Source of the DNA: Clostridiales bacterium
GTDB lineage: Bacteria; Bacillota; Clostridia; Christensenellales; Borkfalkiaceae
Assembly: GCA_015055525.1 (NCBI GenBank)
Contig: SVHZ01000009.1
Location: 1-50,699, forward strand
Direction of reading: 5' to 3'
DNA length: 50,699 nt
Part shown: positions 8,621 to 16,099 of the stretch, in pieces
Layout: each line of letters begins with the position of its first letter
Numbering within the stretch: the first letter of the stretch is position 1
Notes under the pieces: generated by a model
Told to the model about the DNA's origin: nothing
The model's database searches: none
Seen by the model: only the letters and a program-made list of their open reading frames with translations
Position numbers and translations under genes: made by a program

Positions 8621-9736
8621 ATGACGGATTGTAGAATAGAAAAACTTGCAAAAGGGCTTATCAATTATTCAGTTGAACTTAAAAAGGGCGAAAAATGCTT
8701 GATTGAGGCGTACGATATCGATAACGCTTTAGTAAAAGCGCTCGTCAAGGAAGTTTATAACGCGGGCGGATATCCTTTCGTTTGGATAAGAGATAACCAA
8801 GTTAACCGATTAATTCAAAGTGGGCTTGACGAAAATCTTTGCAATATGATGGCAGATTTTGATAGTTACTTAATGAAGGAAATGGACGCGTACGTTGGTA
8901 TTCGCGGTGGAAACAACGCTTACGAACTTTCTGACGTTGACGGGGAGAAGAGAAAACTTTACAGTAGTATTTACTCAAATAAAGTTCACCTTGACCTTAG
9001 AGTTAATAAAACTAAGTGGGTTATTCTTCGCTATCCAAATCCGGGCATGGCTCAACTTGCGGGTATGAGCACCGAAGCGTTTGAAGATTTCTTCTTTGAC
9101 GTTTGCACGCTTGATTATTCTAAAATGGATAAGGCTATGGACGCTTTAGAAGAACTTATCGCTAAAACTGACAAGGTAAGGCTCGTTGCAAAAGATACCG
9201 ACCTTACTTTCTCAATCAAAGGTCTTCCCGGTATTAAGTGTTCAGGTAAAAGAAATATCCCAGACGGTGAAATTTTTACCGCGCCCGTAAAAGATAGCGT
9301 TAACGGCGTTATAACTTTTAACGCGCCTTCTATTCACGACGGATTGAAATTTGAAAACGTTCGCTTAGAGTTTAAGGACGGCAAGATTATAAACGCAACC
9401 GCAAACTATACCGAAAAATTAAACGAAATTTTAGATATTGACGAAGGCGCTAGATACGTCGGCGAATTTTCCTTCGGCGTAAATCCATTTATCAACAACG
9501 CAATAGGCGATATTTTATTCGATGAAAAAATTGCAGGCTCAATTCACTTTACGCCGGGTTCTTGCTATGAAGAGTGCGATAACGGAAATAAGTCTTCACT
9601 TCATTGGGATATGGTGTTAATTCAAAGTGAAAGTTACGGTGGCGGAGAAATTTATTTCGACGACGTTTTGATTAGAAAGAACGGATTATTCGTTATAGAC
9701 TCTCTTAAATGCTTAAATCCCGATAATTTGAAATAA
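8621..9736 (+). CDS. M29-family metallo-aminopeptidase (AmpS/aminopeptidase T type)
   Basis: This cytoplasmic metal-dependent aminopeptidase releases N-terminal residues from peptides. The ATG at 8621 is preferred over an in-frame GTG at 8612 because AAAGGTGAG, the likely ribosome binding site, covers the GTG. The product has 371 residues, slightly shorter than typical M29 enzymes (about 410). Family motifs are NIPDGEIFTAPVKDSVNG near residue 215, including the metal-binding glutamate, then a late HWDMVLIQ and a C-terminal GGEIYFDDVLIRKNGLFV. It stands alone between divergent and downstream promoters. Confidence 0.9.
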   Translation: MTDCRIEKLAKGLINYSVELKKGEKCLIEAYDIDNALVKALVKEVYNAGGYPFVWIRDNQVNRLIQSGLDENLCNMMADFDSYLMKEMDAYVGIRGGNNAYELSDVDGEKRKLYSSIYSNKVHLDLRVNKTKWVILRYPNPGMAQLAGMSTEAFEDFFFDVCTLDYSKMDKAMDALEELIAKTDKVRLVAKDTDLTFSIKGLPGIKCSGKRNIPDGEIFTAPVKDSVNGVITFNAPSIHDGLKFENVRLEFKDGKIINATANYTEKLNEILDIDEGARYVGEFSFGVNPFINNAIGDILFDEKIAGSIHFTPGSCYEECDNGNKSSLHWDMVLIQSESYGGGEIYFDDVLIRKNGLFVIDSLKCLNPDNLK

Positions 9737-9750
9737 TAGTTAAAAAATAA

Positions 9751-9779
9751 TTGACTTAATTTGATAAAGTAGATATAAT
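9751..9779 (+). promoter_or_regulatory. Strong sigma-A promoter of gap
   Basis: TTGACT (9751-9756), a 17-bp spacer and a perfect TATAAT (9774-9779). The 5' untranslated region is about 75 nt and ends in GGAGG directly before gap. The near-consensus match fits a highly expressed glycolytic gene. Confidence 0.9.
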
Positions 9780-9860
9780 TAGTAAGGTGCTTGTTTTAGG
9801 CAAGTTCCAATCTAAATTGTTAAATTTTTAACGTAAGTTAATTTATGGAGGAAAAAAATT

Positions 9861-10880
9861 ATGGCAAATGTAAAAGTTGCAATTAACGGTTTTGGTCGTA
9901 TCGGTCGTTTAGCTTTCAGACAAATGTTTGATGCTGACGGTTATGAAGTAGTTGCTATCAACGACCTTACTAGCCCAAAGATGCTCGCTCATCTTCTTAA
10001 ATACGATACTATGCAAGGTAACTATCTTGCAAAAGGTCACACAGTAGAAGCTACTGATAATTCTATTATCGTTGACGGTAAAGAAATTATCATTTACGCA
10101 AAAGCTAACGCTGCTGAACTTCCTTGGGGTGAAATCGGTGTAGACGTAGTTCTTGAATGTACTGGTTTCTATACTTCTAAAGAAAAAGCAATGGCTCACG
10201 TTAACGCTGGCGCTAAGAAAGTTGTTATTTCTGCTCCTGCAGGTAACGATCTTCCCACTATCGTTTACAACGTTAACCACAATATCTTAACTAAGGAAGA
10301 CAAAGTTATTTCTGCTGCTTCTTGTACTACTAACTGTCTTGCTCCTATGGCAAAGGCACTTAACGATTACGCTCCTATCGTTTCTGGTATTATGACTACC
10401 GTTCACGCTTACACTGGTGACCAAATGATTCTTGACGGTCCTCAAAGAAAGGGTGACCTTCGTCGTTCTAGAGCAGGCGCTATGAACATCGTTCCTAACT
10501 CTACTGGTGCTGCAAAGGCAATCGGTCTTGTTATCCCTGAACTTAACGGCAAACTTATCGGTGCTGCTCAACGTGTTCCTACCGCTACTGGTTCTACTAC
10601 TATCTTAATCGCAGTAGTTAAGGGTAAAGACGTAACTAAAGAAGGCATCAACGAAGCTATGAAGGCTCAAGCAACTGAATCTTTCGGTTACAATACTGAT
10701 GAAATCGTATCTTCTGACGTTATCGGTATGAAGTTTGGTTCACTCTTCGATGCTACTCAAACTATGGTATCTAAGATTGACGATGATACTTACCAAGTTC
10801 AAGTTGTTTCTTGGTACGATAACGAAAATTCTTACACTTCTCAAATGGTAAGAACTATCAAGTATTTTGCTGAAATCTAA
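9861..10880 (+). CDS. gap: Glyceraldehyde-3-phosphate dehydrogenase, type I
   Basis: This enzyme oxidises glyceraldehyde-3-phosphate to 1,3-bisphosphoglycerate with NAD in glycolysis. It has 339 residues. The NAD-binding fold opens with [15 protein letters not shown]; the catalytic cysteine sits in [15 protein letters not shown] near residue 155; the substrate-binding THAYTGDQ equivalent reads [10 protein letters not shown]; the C-terminus has [14 protein letters not shown]. It is monocistronic, with its own strong promoter, and is followed immediately by three structured repeats alternating with two terminators. Confidence 0.98.
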   Translation: MANVKVAINGFGRIGRLAFRQMFDADGYEVVAINDLTSPKMLAHLLKYDTMQGNYLAKGHTVEATDNSIIVDGKEIIIYAKANAAELPWGEIGVDVVLECTGFYTSKEKAMAHVNAGAKKVVISAPAGNDLPTIVYNVNHNILTKEDKVISAASCTTNCLAPMAKALNDYAPIVSGIMTTVHAYTGDQMILDGPQRKGDLRRSRAGAMNIVPNSTGAAKAIGLVIPELNGKLIGAAQRVPTATGSTTILIAVVKGKDVTKEGINEAMKAQATESFGYNTDEIVSSDVIGMKFGSLFDATQTMVSKIDDDTYQVQVVSWYDNENSYTSQMVRTIKYFAEI

Positions 10881-11007
10881 TTTTTATCCCTTATAAGCAT
10901 CGCATAACAGCGTTAACTGCTTTGTCTTTGGACTTCGATGACCAAAAAGGTCTATCTCATCCCAAAGCCATCGCGAGCCTTGTTCTGCTTGCTTCTAAGG
11001 TCTAAAA
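10881..11007 (+). repeat. Structured 3'-intergenic repeat, copy A (after gap)
   Basis: This copy begins directly after the gap stop codon. Stem 1 pairs CCTTATAAGC (10889-10898) with GCTTCTAAGG (10991-11000) with one T:C mismatch. Stem 2 pairs GCATAAC (10902-10908) with GTTCTGC (10982-10988), again with one mismatch. An upper stem pairs CTTTGG (10926-10931) with CCAAAG (10962-10967), and the cap is GACC (10940-10943), AAAAA, GGTC (10949-10952). The sequence GCGAGCC before stem 2 recurs in other copies. Unlike other copies, stem 1 has C-C/G-G at its base (CCTTA/TAAGG rather than CGTTA/TAACG), a compensated change. Confidence 0.85.
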
Positions 11008-11020
11008 TTTTTTAAGACAT

Positions 11021-11052
11021 AAAAAGCGTGGGCTTATTGCCCACGCCTTTTT
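11021..11052 (+). terminator. Intrinsic terminator between repeat copies A and B
   Basis: AAAAAGCGTGGGC pairs with GCCCACGCCTTTTTT around a TTATT loop. The preceding TTTTTTAAGACATAAAAAGC recurs almost exactly before the next terminator, so repeat plus terminator look like a duplicated unit. Confidence 0.88.
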
Positions 11053-11178
11053 TATTCCGTTATTTACTTCGTTATGCGTCGTTACTGCCGTCAAGTTACG
11101 ATTACAATGACCGCATAGGTCTATTGTACCCGATAACTTGCCGTCGAGCCTCGCCTAACTTGTAACTAACGGCTTAAA
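11051..11178 (+). repeat. Structured 3'-intergenic repeat, copy B
   Basis: Stem 1 pairs CCGTTATTTAC (11057-11067) with GTAACTAACGG (11162-11172), one mismatch. Stem 2 pairs GTTATGC (11071-11077) with GCCTAAC (11153-11159). The upper stem pairs CAAGTTA (11092-11098) with TAACTTG (11134-11140), then TACAAT (11103-11108) with ATTGTA (11123-11128), and the cap is GACC-GCATA-GGTC (11109-11121). Arm sequences differ from copy A but all pairings are kept. Confidence 0.87.
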
Positions 11179-11190
11179 TTTTTAAGACAT

Positions 11191-11222
11191 AAAAAGCATA
11201 GGTTGCTACCTATGCTTTTTTT
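11191..11222 (+). terminator. Intrinsic terminator between repeat copies B and C
   Basis: AAAAAGCATAGGT pairs with ACCTATGCTTTTTTT around TGCT. The arms differ from the first terminator in this array while the flanks are nearly identical. Confidence 0.87.
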
Positions 11223-11346
11223 ATTCCGTTATAAACGGCGCTATGCTTTGTTCTTTGCGGTTTTCCGAAATTCCTGCGACCGACTATGTCGCTCCCTTCC
11301 GTAAAACCACAAACGCCTCGCCTAGCTTGTTTCTAACGGCTTAAAA
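11221..11346 (+). repeat. Structured 3'-intergenic repeat, copy C, with a stub of a fourth copy
   Basis: Stem 1 pairs CCGTTATAAAC (11226-11236) with GTTTCTAACGG (11329-11339); stem 2 pairs GCTATGC (11240-11246) with GCCTAGC (11320-11326). The upper arm GCGGTTTT pairs with AAAACCAC. The cap departs from other copies, GCGAC-CGACTAT-GTCGC, yet is still a hairpin. Immediately after it, ATTCCGTTATTTGAGTTAGGC (about 11355-11375) looks like the 5' fragment of a further copy. Confidence 0.82.
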
Positions 11347-11430
11347 CGAGTTTTATTCCGTTATTTGAGTTAGGCTATACCTTAAAATATCACATTGCTA
11401 AACCTATTATATATAAAATTTATCCACAAC

Positions 11431-11532
11431 TTTTTGACGCAGTCAAAAAATATCACTTGCAAACATTGTTTGCAAATATCACTTTACGCTAAGCGTAAAA
11501 TATAACTTTTTACCTAAGGTAAAAAATATAAC
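11431..11532. repeat. Array of four mini-palindromes with a 7-nt spacer
   Basis: Four short hairpins, each with 7-8 bp arms and a 3-nt loop, follow one another: TTTTTGAC-GCA-GTCAAAAA (11431-11449), TTGCAAAC-ATT-GTTTGCAA (11457-11475), TTTACGC-TAA-GCGTAAA (11483-11499), TTTTTACC-TAA-GGTAAAAA (11507-11525). The spacers are ATATCAC, ATATCAC, ATATAAC and ATATAAC. Arms are unrelated to each other while spacer and geometry are kept. The array ends next to the stop codon of the leftward AraC gene. Confidence 0.9.
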
Positions 11533-11535
11533 TAT

Positions 11536-12408
11536 TTAGTGGCGCTTTTTATATGCAAGCGGAGTAAGTTTTACTATGCGCTTAAAGGTTTTTGTAAAAT
11601 AATTCGGAGTGTTAAAAGATAATTTATCCGCTATCTCTTTTACGGAAAGTTCGTTTTCTCTTAATAATTGCTTTGCCTTTTCAATTTTTAGTTCGATAAA
11701 ATACGCCATTATAGTTTTTCCCGTTTTTAACTTGAAAATCTTGAATAAATACGCTCGGCTATACGAAGTTTTTTTGCAAATTTCATCAACGTTAAGGCTT
11801 GAATATACGTTATCTTGTAAAATCTTAATAACGTCGTTTATCGTTTTGTTTGAAAGTTCCTTCCAAGGCAAAAAGGTTAAGTTTCCCTGCTCGGTTTCCG
11901 TTTGCTCTCGAAGAAGATTTATTAAAAAAATCTCTAAATAATTTTTAATCAGTTGCTCACCGCCAAGGGTGGGCTTTTTAAGTAATGCCATCTTTTTAAG
12001 GTCTGGGTCTGAAAACGGTATATCAAACGTCTTTTTCCCCTCTTCTAATATTGAAAAAATTAAACTTTTAAGATTTTGAGATAAAAGTATCTTTTTATTT
12101 TCAAAAAACTTAATAGACTCTGACTTGCACACGAACGACATTATAAACACGTTGGGCGCTTTTTTTCCGTTTGCCTTCAACGTGTGAAACTCGTTTGGCT
12201 TATGGAATAAAATTTCCCCTTGATTAAGCAAAATTTCTTTCCCGTCAGCCGAACAAATTATGCTTTCGCGCTCGGCGTAAACAATCTCCCAAAAATCGTG
12301 AGATTCACCGTGCGATTTGAAGTTTTTTTCAAACTCAAAGTGGTGAATAGTAACAATTTTGCTAACGCTTATCAAATTGGTAAGTTTATGCTTAAAGTAA
12401 GTTTTCAT
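11536..12408 (-). CDS. AraC-family transcriptional regulator, divergent from the PIG-L sugar operon
   Basis: The N-terminal half is a cupin-like sensing domain (HDFWEIVYAERESIICSADG and GEILFHKPNEFHTLKANGKK). The C-terminal 100 residues hold two helix-turn-helix motifs typical of AraC regulators (NVDEICKKTSYSRAYLFKIF and SVKEIADKLSFNTPNYFTKT, ending FKRIVKLTPLAYK). The product is about 290 residues from the ATG at 12408; an upstream ATG at 12432 is also in frame and neither has a clear ribosome binding site. It is transcribed away from the deacetylase-NagB-PfkB-aldolase operon, so it probably responds to that sugar and controls the operon. The effector is unknown. Confidence 0.88.
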   Translation of the reverse strand: MKTYFKHKLTNLISVSKIVTIHHFEFEKNFKSHGESHDFWEIVYAERESIICSADGKEILLNQGEILFHKPNEFHTLKANGKKAPNVFIMSFVCKSESIKFFENKKILLSQNLKSLIFSILEEGKKTFDIPFSDPDLKKMALLKKPTLGGEQLIKNYLEIFLINLLREQTETEQGNLTFLPWKELSNKTINDVIKILQDNVYSSLNVDEICKKTSYSRAYLFKIFKLKTGKTIMAYFIELKIEKAKQLLRENELSVKEIADKLSFNTPNYFTKTFKRIVKLTPLAYKKRH

Positions 12409-12479
12409 ACGAAAAATATACAATAAAAACATTAAATTGTCAAGTAGACTATTTTACTCTTTTAGTGTATTTTATAGCA

Positions 12480-12508
12480 TTGTAAACAAAGCGTTTGCGT
12501 GGTAAAAT
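12480..12508 (+). promoter_or_regulatory. Sigma-A promoter of the PIG-L sugar operon
   Basis: TTGTAA (12480-12485), a 17-bp spacer and TAAAAT (12503-12508), with the deacetylase ATG 29 bp after the -10 box. The poor -35 match is compatible with activation by the divergent AraC protein, whose site would lie upstream. Confidence 0.75.
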
Positions 12509-12536
12509 AAAATTAATAAAGAAAGGAGTTATATTT

Positions 12537-13244
12537 ATGAGAGTATTAGCAATCGGCGCTCATCCAGACGATATTGAAATTGCTTGTAGCGGAACGCTTG
12601 CAAAGTGCGTTGAACGAGGGGACACGGTTTTTGTTTGCCACGTTTCAAGTGGAAATCTTGGGCACGTTGTAATTCCGCCTGAAGAACTTAAAATTATTCG
12701 CGCAAACGAAGCCAAAAAGGCGGGCGCGCTTGCAGGAGTTAAGGAAGTTATTTGGGGTGGGTTTGACGATTTAGACATTTATGAAAACAATAAGCAAGCC
12801 CGTGATAAAATGGTAGATATTATAAAGTACGCTAACCCAGATTTTATAATAACTCACTCGCCAGACGATTATATGCCAGACCATACCGCAGTTTCACGCT
12901 TGGTGTTTGACGCTAGTTTTACGGCTACGTTGCCTAACTATAAAACAAATCAGCCAAACCCTGCAAAACTCGTTCCCATTTATTATATGGATACGCTTGC
13001 GGGTGTAAATTTTAATCCCACGGAGTTTGTAGATATTACTTCTACAATCGACCTTAAACTCAAGATGATGGACTGCCACGAAAGTCAAGTTGTTTGGATG
13101 CGCGATCACGACAATATAGACTTTTTAGATATGGTTAAAACTTGCTCTAAGTATAGGGGATATCAATGCGGTGTGGAATACGCCGAAGGGTTTAGACAAT
13201 GTAACGTGTACTTAAAAGGCACGGCTAAAAGATTATTGCCATAG
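12537..13244 (+). CDS. PIG-L family (LmbE-like) N-acetyl-sugar deacetylase
   Basis: PIG-L/LmbE enzymes are zinc-dependent deacetylases that remove acetyl groups from N-acetylglucosamine-type sugars and conjugates. The catalytic zinc motif is AIGAHPDDIEIACSGTLAKC at residues 5-24, and the third ligand lies in ITHSPDDYMPDHTAVSRLV near residue 105. The start at ATG 12537 gives 235 residues and has AAAGGAG upstream; a longer frame to 12495 is not supported. It is the first gene of a four-gene operon. Because no NagA is present here, this protein may perform the deacetylation step before the NagB-like protein; that is an inference from context. Confidence 0.88.
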   Translation: MRVLAIGAHPDDIEIACSGTLAKCVERGDTVFVCHVSSGNLGHVVIPPEELKIIRANEAKKAGALAGVKEVIWGGFDDLDIYENNKQARDKMVDIIKYANPDFIITHSPDDYMPDHTAVSRLVFDASFTATLPNYKTNQPNPAKLVPIYYMDTLAGVNFNPTEFVDITSTIDLKLKMMDCHESQVVWMRDHDNIDFLDMVKTCSKYRGYQCGVEYAEGFRQCNVYLKGTAKRLLP

Positions 13245-13256
13245 GAGAATAATATT

Positions 13257-14204
13257 ATGAATTTTAACTCAACAGTAAAAGGTAGCGCATTAGAAGGTTT
13301 TTATCCCGAAGGTTGGGATTTTGATAAGATTGACGCGTGCATTGACGCGCCTGATAAAATTACTGAAAGGCAAGCGCATTGGAACGATGGGTTTTCACCT
13401 ATTTCTTGCGATACTCTCGGCGAATTTGAAACGTATATGGGACATGAAATTGCAATGCAAATTCGCCTTGCAAAAGAGAGAAATGAAAAGATAGCGTTTA
13501 TACTTCCCGTTGGGCCTATGGGAATGTATAAATGGGTGGTATACTTTCTTAAAGAGTGGAAAGTTTCTTGTTCGCACGTTTATACTTTTAATATGGACGA
13601 GTGGGCTGATAGCGAAGGCAACACGCTCGATAGTAGCAATACGGGTTCTTTCCAATACGCAATGGAACAAGCGCTTTTCAATCCGCTTGGCGAGTTGACC
13701 GTTCCAAAAGAACAGAGAAATTTTGCAACCAAATCAAACTTGCCAACTTATCCTGAAAAGATAGCAAAGTTAAAGAGCGAAGGGGCAAAATTAGTTTTAG
13801 TTTACGGTATTGGTAGAATGTGCCACATAGCGTTCTGGGAACCAACTTTTGCAAGTGATTATAAAACTGCAAAAGAGTGGGAGAGCGCTCCTTATAGAAT
13901 AGCGGCTAAAATTCATCCGCTTACCGTTGAACAAAACGCGCTCACGAGTTTCAAATCGAGAACGACGCTCGTTCCTTGTAGAGCAAACACAATAGGTCCG
14001 GGTCTTTTCTTGCAAGCCGATTACGCAATCGGTGGGGCAGACGGAACGCTTGGCCGTGGTATGCAATGGCAAGGAATGTCGCTTTGGATGACGCTTAGAT
14101 ACGGCAAAACGCCTTGGATAACTTCATCTTATATCCCAACGTTAAAGGGAAAATTGTTCTTCTTAAAAGAATTGGCAGGACCGCTCGTTGCGGAATGTAA
14201 CTGA
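13257..14204 (+). CDS. Divergent NagB-like amino-sugar isomerase/deaminase
   Basis: This protein resembles glucosamine-6-phosphate deaminase, which converts glucosamine-6-phosphate to fructose-6-phosphate and ammonia. It is longer than NagB, 315 against about 250 residues, with an N-terminal extension of about 70 residues containing [10 protein letters not shown]. Recognisable blocks are [23 protein letters not shown] (NagB MDEY block) and [15 protein letters not shown], which aligns with the NagB block GxDGHIAFNEP. In that block the usual Asp-Gly before the catalytic His is Met-Cys, while His and Glu are kept. The altered centre suggests a different substrate or reaction. It lies 12 bp after the deacetylase, with GGAGAA as ribosome binding site. 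Confidence 0.78.
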   Translation: MNFNSTVKGSALEGFYPEGWDFDKIDACIDAPDKITERQAHWNDGFSPISCDTLGEFETYMGHEIAMQIRLAKERNEKIAFILPVGPMGMYKWVVYFLKEWKVSCSHVYTFNMDEWADSEGNTLDSSNTGSFQYAMEQALFNPLGELTVPKEQRNFATKSNLPTYPEKIAKLKSEGAKLVLVYGIGRMCHIAFWEPTFASDYKTAKEWESAPYRIAAKIHPLTVEQNALTSFKSRTTLVPCRANTIGPGLFLQADYAIGGADGTLGRGMQWQGMSLWMTLRYGKTPWITSSYIPTLKGKLFFLKELAGPLVAECN

Positions 14205-14206
14205 TT

Positions 14207-15172
14207 ATGAAAGATGGAATTGCTGTTGCGGGAGTTGTTTTAGTCGATGAGATTAACGAAATTTCCGCCTACCCAAAATCTGGCGAACTGACTAAGATTT
14301 TATCCGTTAGCAAGTCTTGCGGTGGTTGTGTTCCAAACGTTTCTGTTGACCTTAAAAGAATACTTAACGATTTAACTGTTAAAGCGATTGGAAAAATTGG
14401 CAGGGATGATAACGGAAAATTCTTAAAAGAACTATTTATTAAAAACGGCGTTGACTCTTCGCTTTTAGTTGAGAGTGACGATAAAACGGCGTTCACGCAA
14501 GTTATAAGCGTAGCGGGTGGGGAACGAACTTTTTTCACTTACGCAGGCGCTAATAAAAGTTTTGGTTACGACGATATTGATTTTGATAATTTAGGCGTAA
14601 AAATGTTCCATTTAGGATACTTTTTACTTCTCGATAAAATAGACGATGGCGACGGGGTTAGAATATTAAAAACCCTTACCGATTTAGGAATTAAAACTTC
14701 AATTGATTTAGTTACCGAAAATTCTAATAGGTATCAAAAAATTTTGCCGTGCCTTCCTTACGTTGATAATCTTATTATCAACGAGGTAGAGGCTTGCGCT
14801 ATGCTTAACAAACAACCAAGCGATGAAAACTTAATTGAAACTGCAAAATTAATTAAAGACTTAGGCGTTAGAGAAAGGGTTATAATTCACTCTCCAAGGC
14901 TTGCAGTTTGCGTTTCTAATAACGGCTCTATAAGTTTGCCGTCTTATGATTTTCCAAGTGATAAAGTAGTTGGAACAACGGGCGCAGGCGACGCTTTCTG
15001 CGCGGGCGCGCTCATATCCATTTATCAAGAAAAAAGCGATATTGAAATTTTAGAGTTTGCGCAAGGCGTGGCGGTAACCTCGCTTACTAAGGCGGACGCT
15101 ATTGGTGGAGTTCGTTCTCAACAAGAAACTATAAACTTTTGCAAAAACTTAAAAAGGAAAGAATTATGTTAG
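14207..15172 (+). CDS. PfkB-family sugar kinase
   Basis: This is a ribokinase-fold kinase that would phosphorylate a sugar or sugar phosphate with ATP, 321 residues. The C-terminal signature VVGTTGAGDAFCAGALIS near residue 255 contains the anion hole and catalytic Asp. The N-terminal glycine pair region is SKSCGGCVPNVSVDL. It starts 2 bp after the NagB-like gene and overlaps the aldolase start by 7 bp, so it is tightly co-translated. Upstream of an aldolase, the most economical role is a 1-phosphofructokinase or tagatose-6-phosphate-kinase-like step producing the bisphosphate. Substrate specificity cannot be read from the sequence. Confidence 0.88.
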   Translation: MKDGIAVAGVVLVDEINEISAYPKSGELTKILSVSKSCGGCVPNVSVDLKRILNDLTVKAIGKIGRDDNGKFLKELFIKNGVDSSLLVESDDKTAFTQVISVAGGERTFFTYAGANKSFGYDDIDFDNLGVKMFHLGYFLLLDKIDDGDGVRILKTLTDLGIKTSIDLVTENSNRYQKILPCLPYVDNLIINEVEACAMLNKQPSDENLIETAKLIKDLGVRERVIIHSPRLAVCVSNNGSISLPSYDFPSDKVVGTTGAGDAFCAGALISIYQEKSDIEILEFAQGVAVTSLTKADAIGGVRSQQETINFCKNLKRKELC

Positions 15173-16017
15173 TAAATTTGAAAGAAATATTAAAAATTGC
15201 CGAGCAAGAAAAGAAAGCGATAGGTATGTTCAATGCGACTGGGTTTGATAGTTTGCAAGCAATTATCTCCGCCGCCGAAGAATTAAACGAACCTGTAATT
15301 ATTGCGCACGCTGAAGTTCACAACGTTTATAACGACGTTTCAATGGTTGCGCCCGCTATGGTGGCTATGGCGTCTAACGCCAAAGTTCCCGTATGCGTTC
15401 ACTTTGATCACGGCGTTTCGCTCGATATGATTTACAAGGCGTTGAGGCTTGGTTTTACTTCGGTTATGATAGACGCGTCTTCTCTTCCTTATGAAGAGAA
15501 CTTAAAAGTAACGAAGTCGGTTACCGAGATTGCTCACTCGATGGGCGTTAGCGTTGAGGCGGAACTTGGAAGGCTTATAAAGAGCGAGGCGGGCAGTAAA
15601 GAGAGCGCTCTTGTAGGTAAACCCGAAGATTTTTATACTCGCCCAGATCAAGCCAAAGAATTTTCCGAGCAAACTGGGATTGATGCGCTTGCAATTGCCT
15701 TTGGAACTTCTCACGGTTTTTATACCGCTCAACCTAAACTTGACTTTGACGTTATAAAAAATTGCGCCAAAGAAACGGGTTTACCACTCGTTATGCACGG
15801 TGGTAGCGGTGTTAGCGCCGAAGGATACAAAACGGCTATTGAAAACGGCATAAGAAAGATAAACTACTATTCTTATATGTCTAAAGCAGGTTATCTCGCC
15901 GCAAAAAAAGTTATTGAAGACGGCTCAACAAATTATCTTCACGACGTTGCTTTTAGCGCTATGCAAGCGATGAAGGAAGACGTTAAAAAGGCAATAAAAG
16001 TATTTTCAATGAAATAA
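15166..16017 (+). CDS. Class II ketose-bisphosphate aldolase (fructose- or tagatose-bisphosphate)
   Basis: This zinc-dependent aldolase cleaves a ketose-1,6-bisphosphate to glyceraldehyde-3-phosphate and dihydroxyacetone phosphate, 283 residues. Zinc ligands and active-site blocks are visible: VCVHFDHGVSLDMI (near residue 80), SVEAELGRL (near 130), IAFGTSHGFY (near 180) and LVMHGGSGVS (near 205). The ATG at 15166 has AAAGGAAAG upstream and begins MLVNLKEILKIAEQ, the normal family N-terminus; a longer frame from 15139 is not needed. It closes the operon and is followed by a terminator. Fructose versus tagatose substrate is unresolved. Confidence 0.9.
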   Translation: MLVNLKEILKIAEQEKKAIGMFNATGFDSLQAIISAAEELNEPVIIAHAEVHNVYNDVSMVAPAMVAMASNAKVPVCVHFDHGVSLDMIYKALRLGFTSVMIDASSLPYEENLKVTKSVTEIAHSMGVSVEAELGRLIKSEAGSKESALVGKPEDFYTRPDQAKEFSEQTGIDALAIAFGTSHGFYTAQPKLDFDVIKNCAKETGLPLVMHGGSGVSAEGYKTAIENGIRKINYYSYMSKAGYLAAKKVIEDGSTNYLHDVAFSAMQAMKEDVKKAIKVFSMK

Positions 16018-16019
16018 TA

Positions 16020-16047
16020 TAAAAGTCCACGTGTGTGGACTTTTTTC
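16020..16047 (+). terminator. Intrinsic terminator of the PIG-L sugar operon
   Basis: AAAAGTCCAC pairs with GTGGACTTTTTT around a short GTGT loop, directly after the aldolase stop codon. Confidence 0.9.
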
Positions 16048-16052
16048 ATTTC

Positions 16053-16081
16053 TTGACATAATTTAACTTATAAGTTAAAAT
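16053..16081 (+). promoter_or_regulatory. Sigma-A promoter of the InlB-repeat lipoprotein gene
   Basis: Perfect TTGACA (16053-16058), a 17-bp spacer and TAAAAT (16076-16081), 18 bp before the start codon region with GGAG as ribosome binding site. Confidence 0.85.
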
Positions 16082-16099
16082 ATTAATATTGGAGATATT

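Noticed and set aside
10881-11346. The structured repeats as ordinary Rho-independent terminators
   Set aside because: The long hairpins are not followed by T runs; true terminators lie between them, and one copy sits inside the rplJ-rplL operon.
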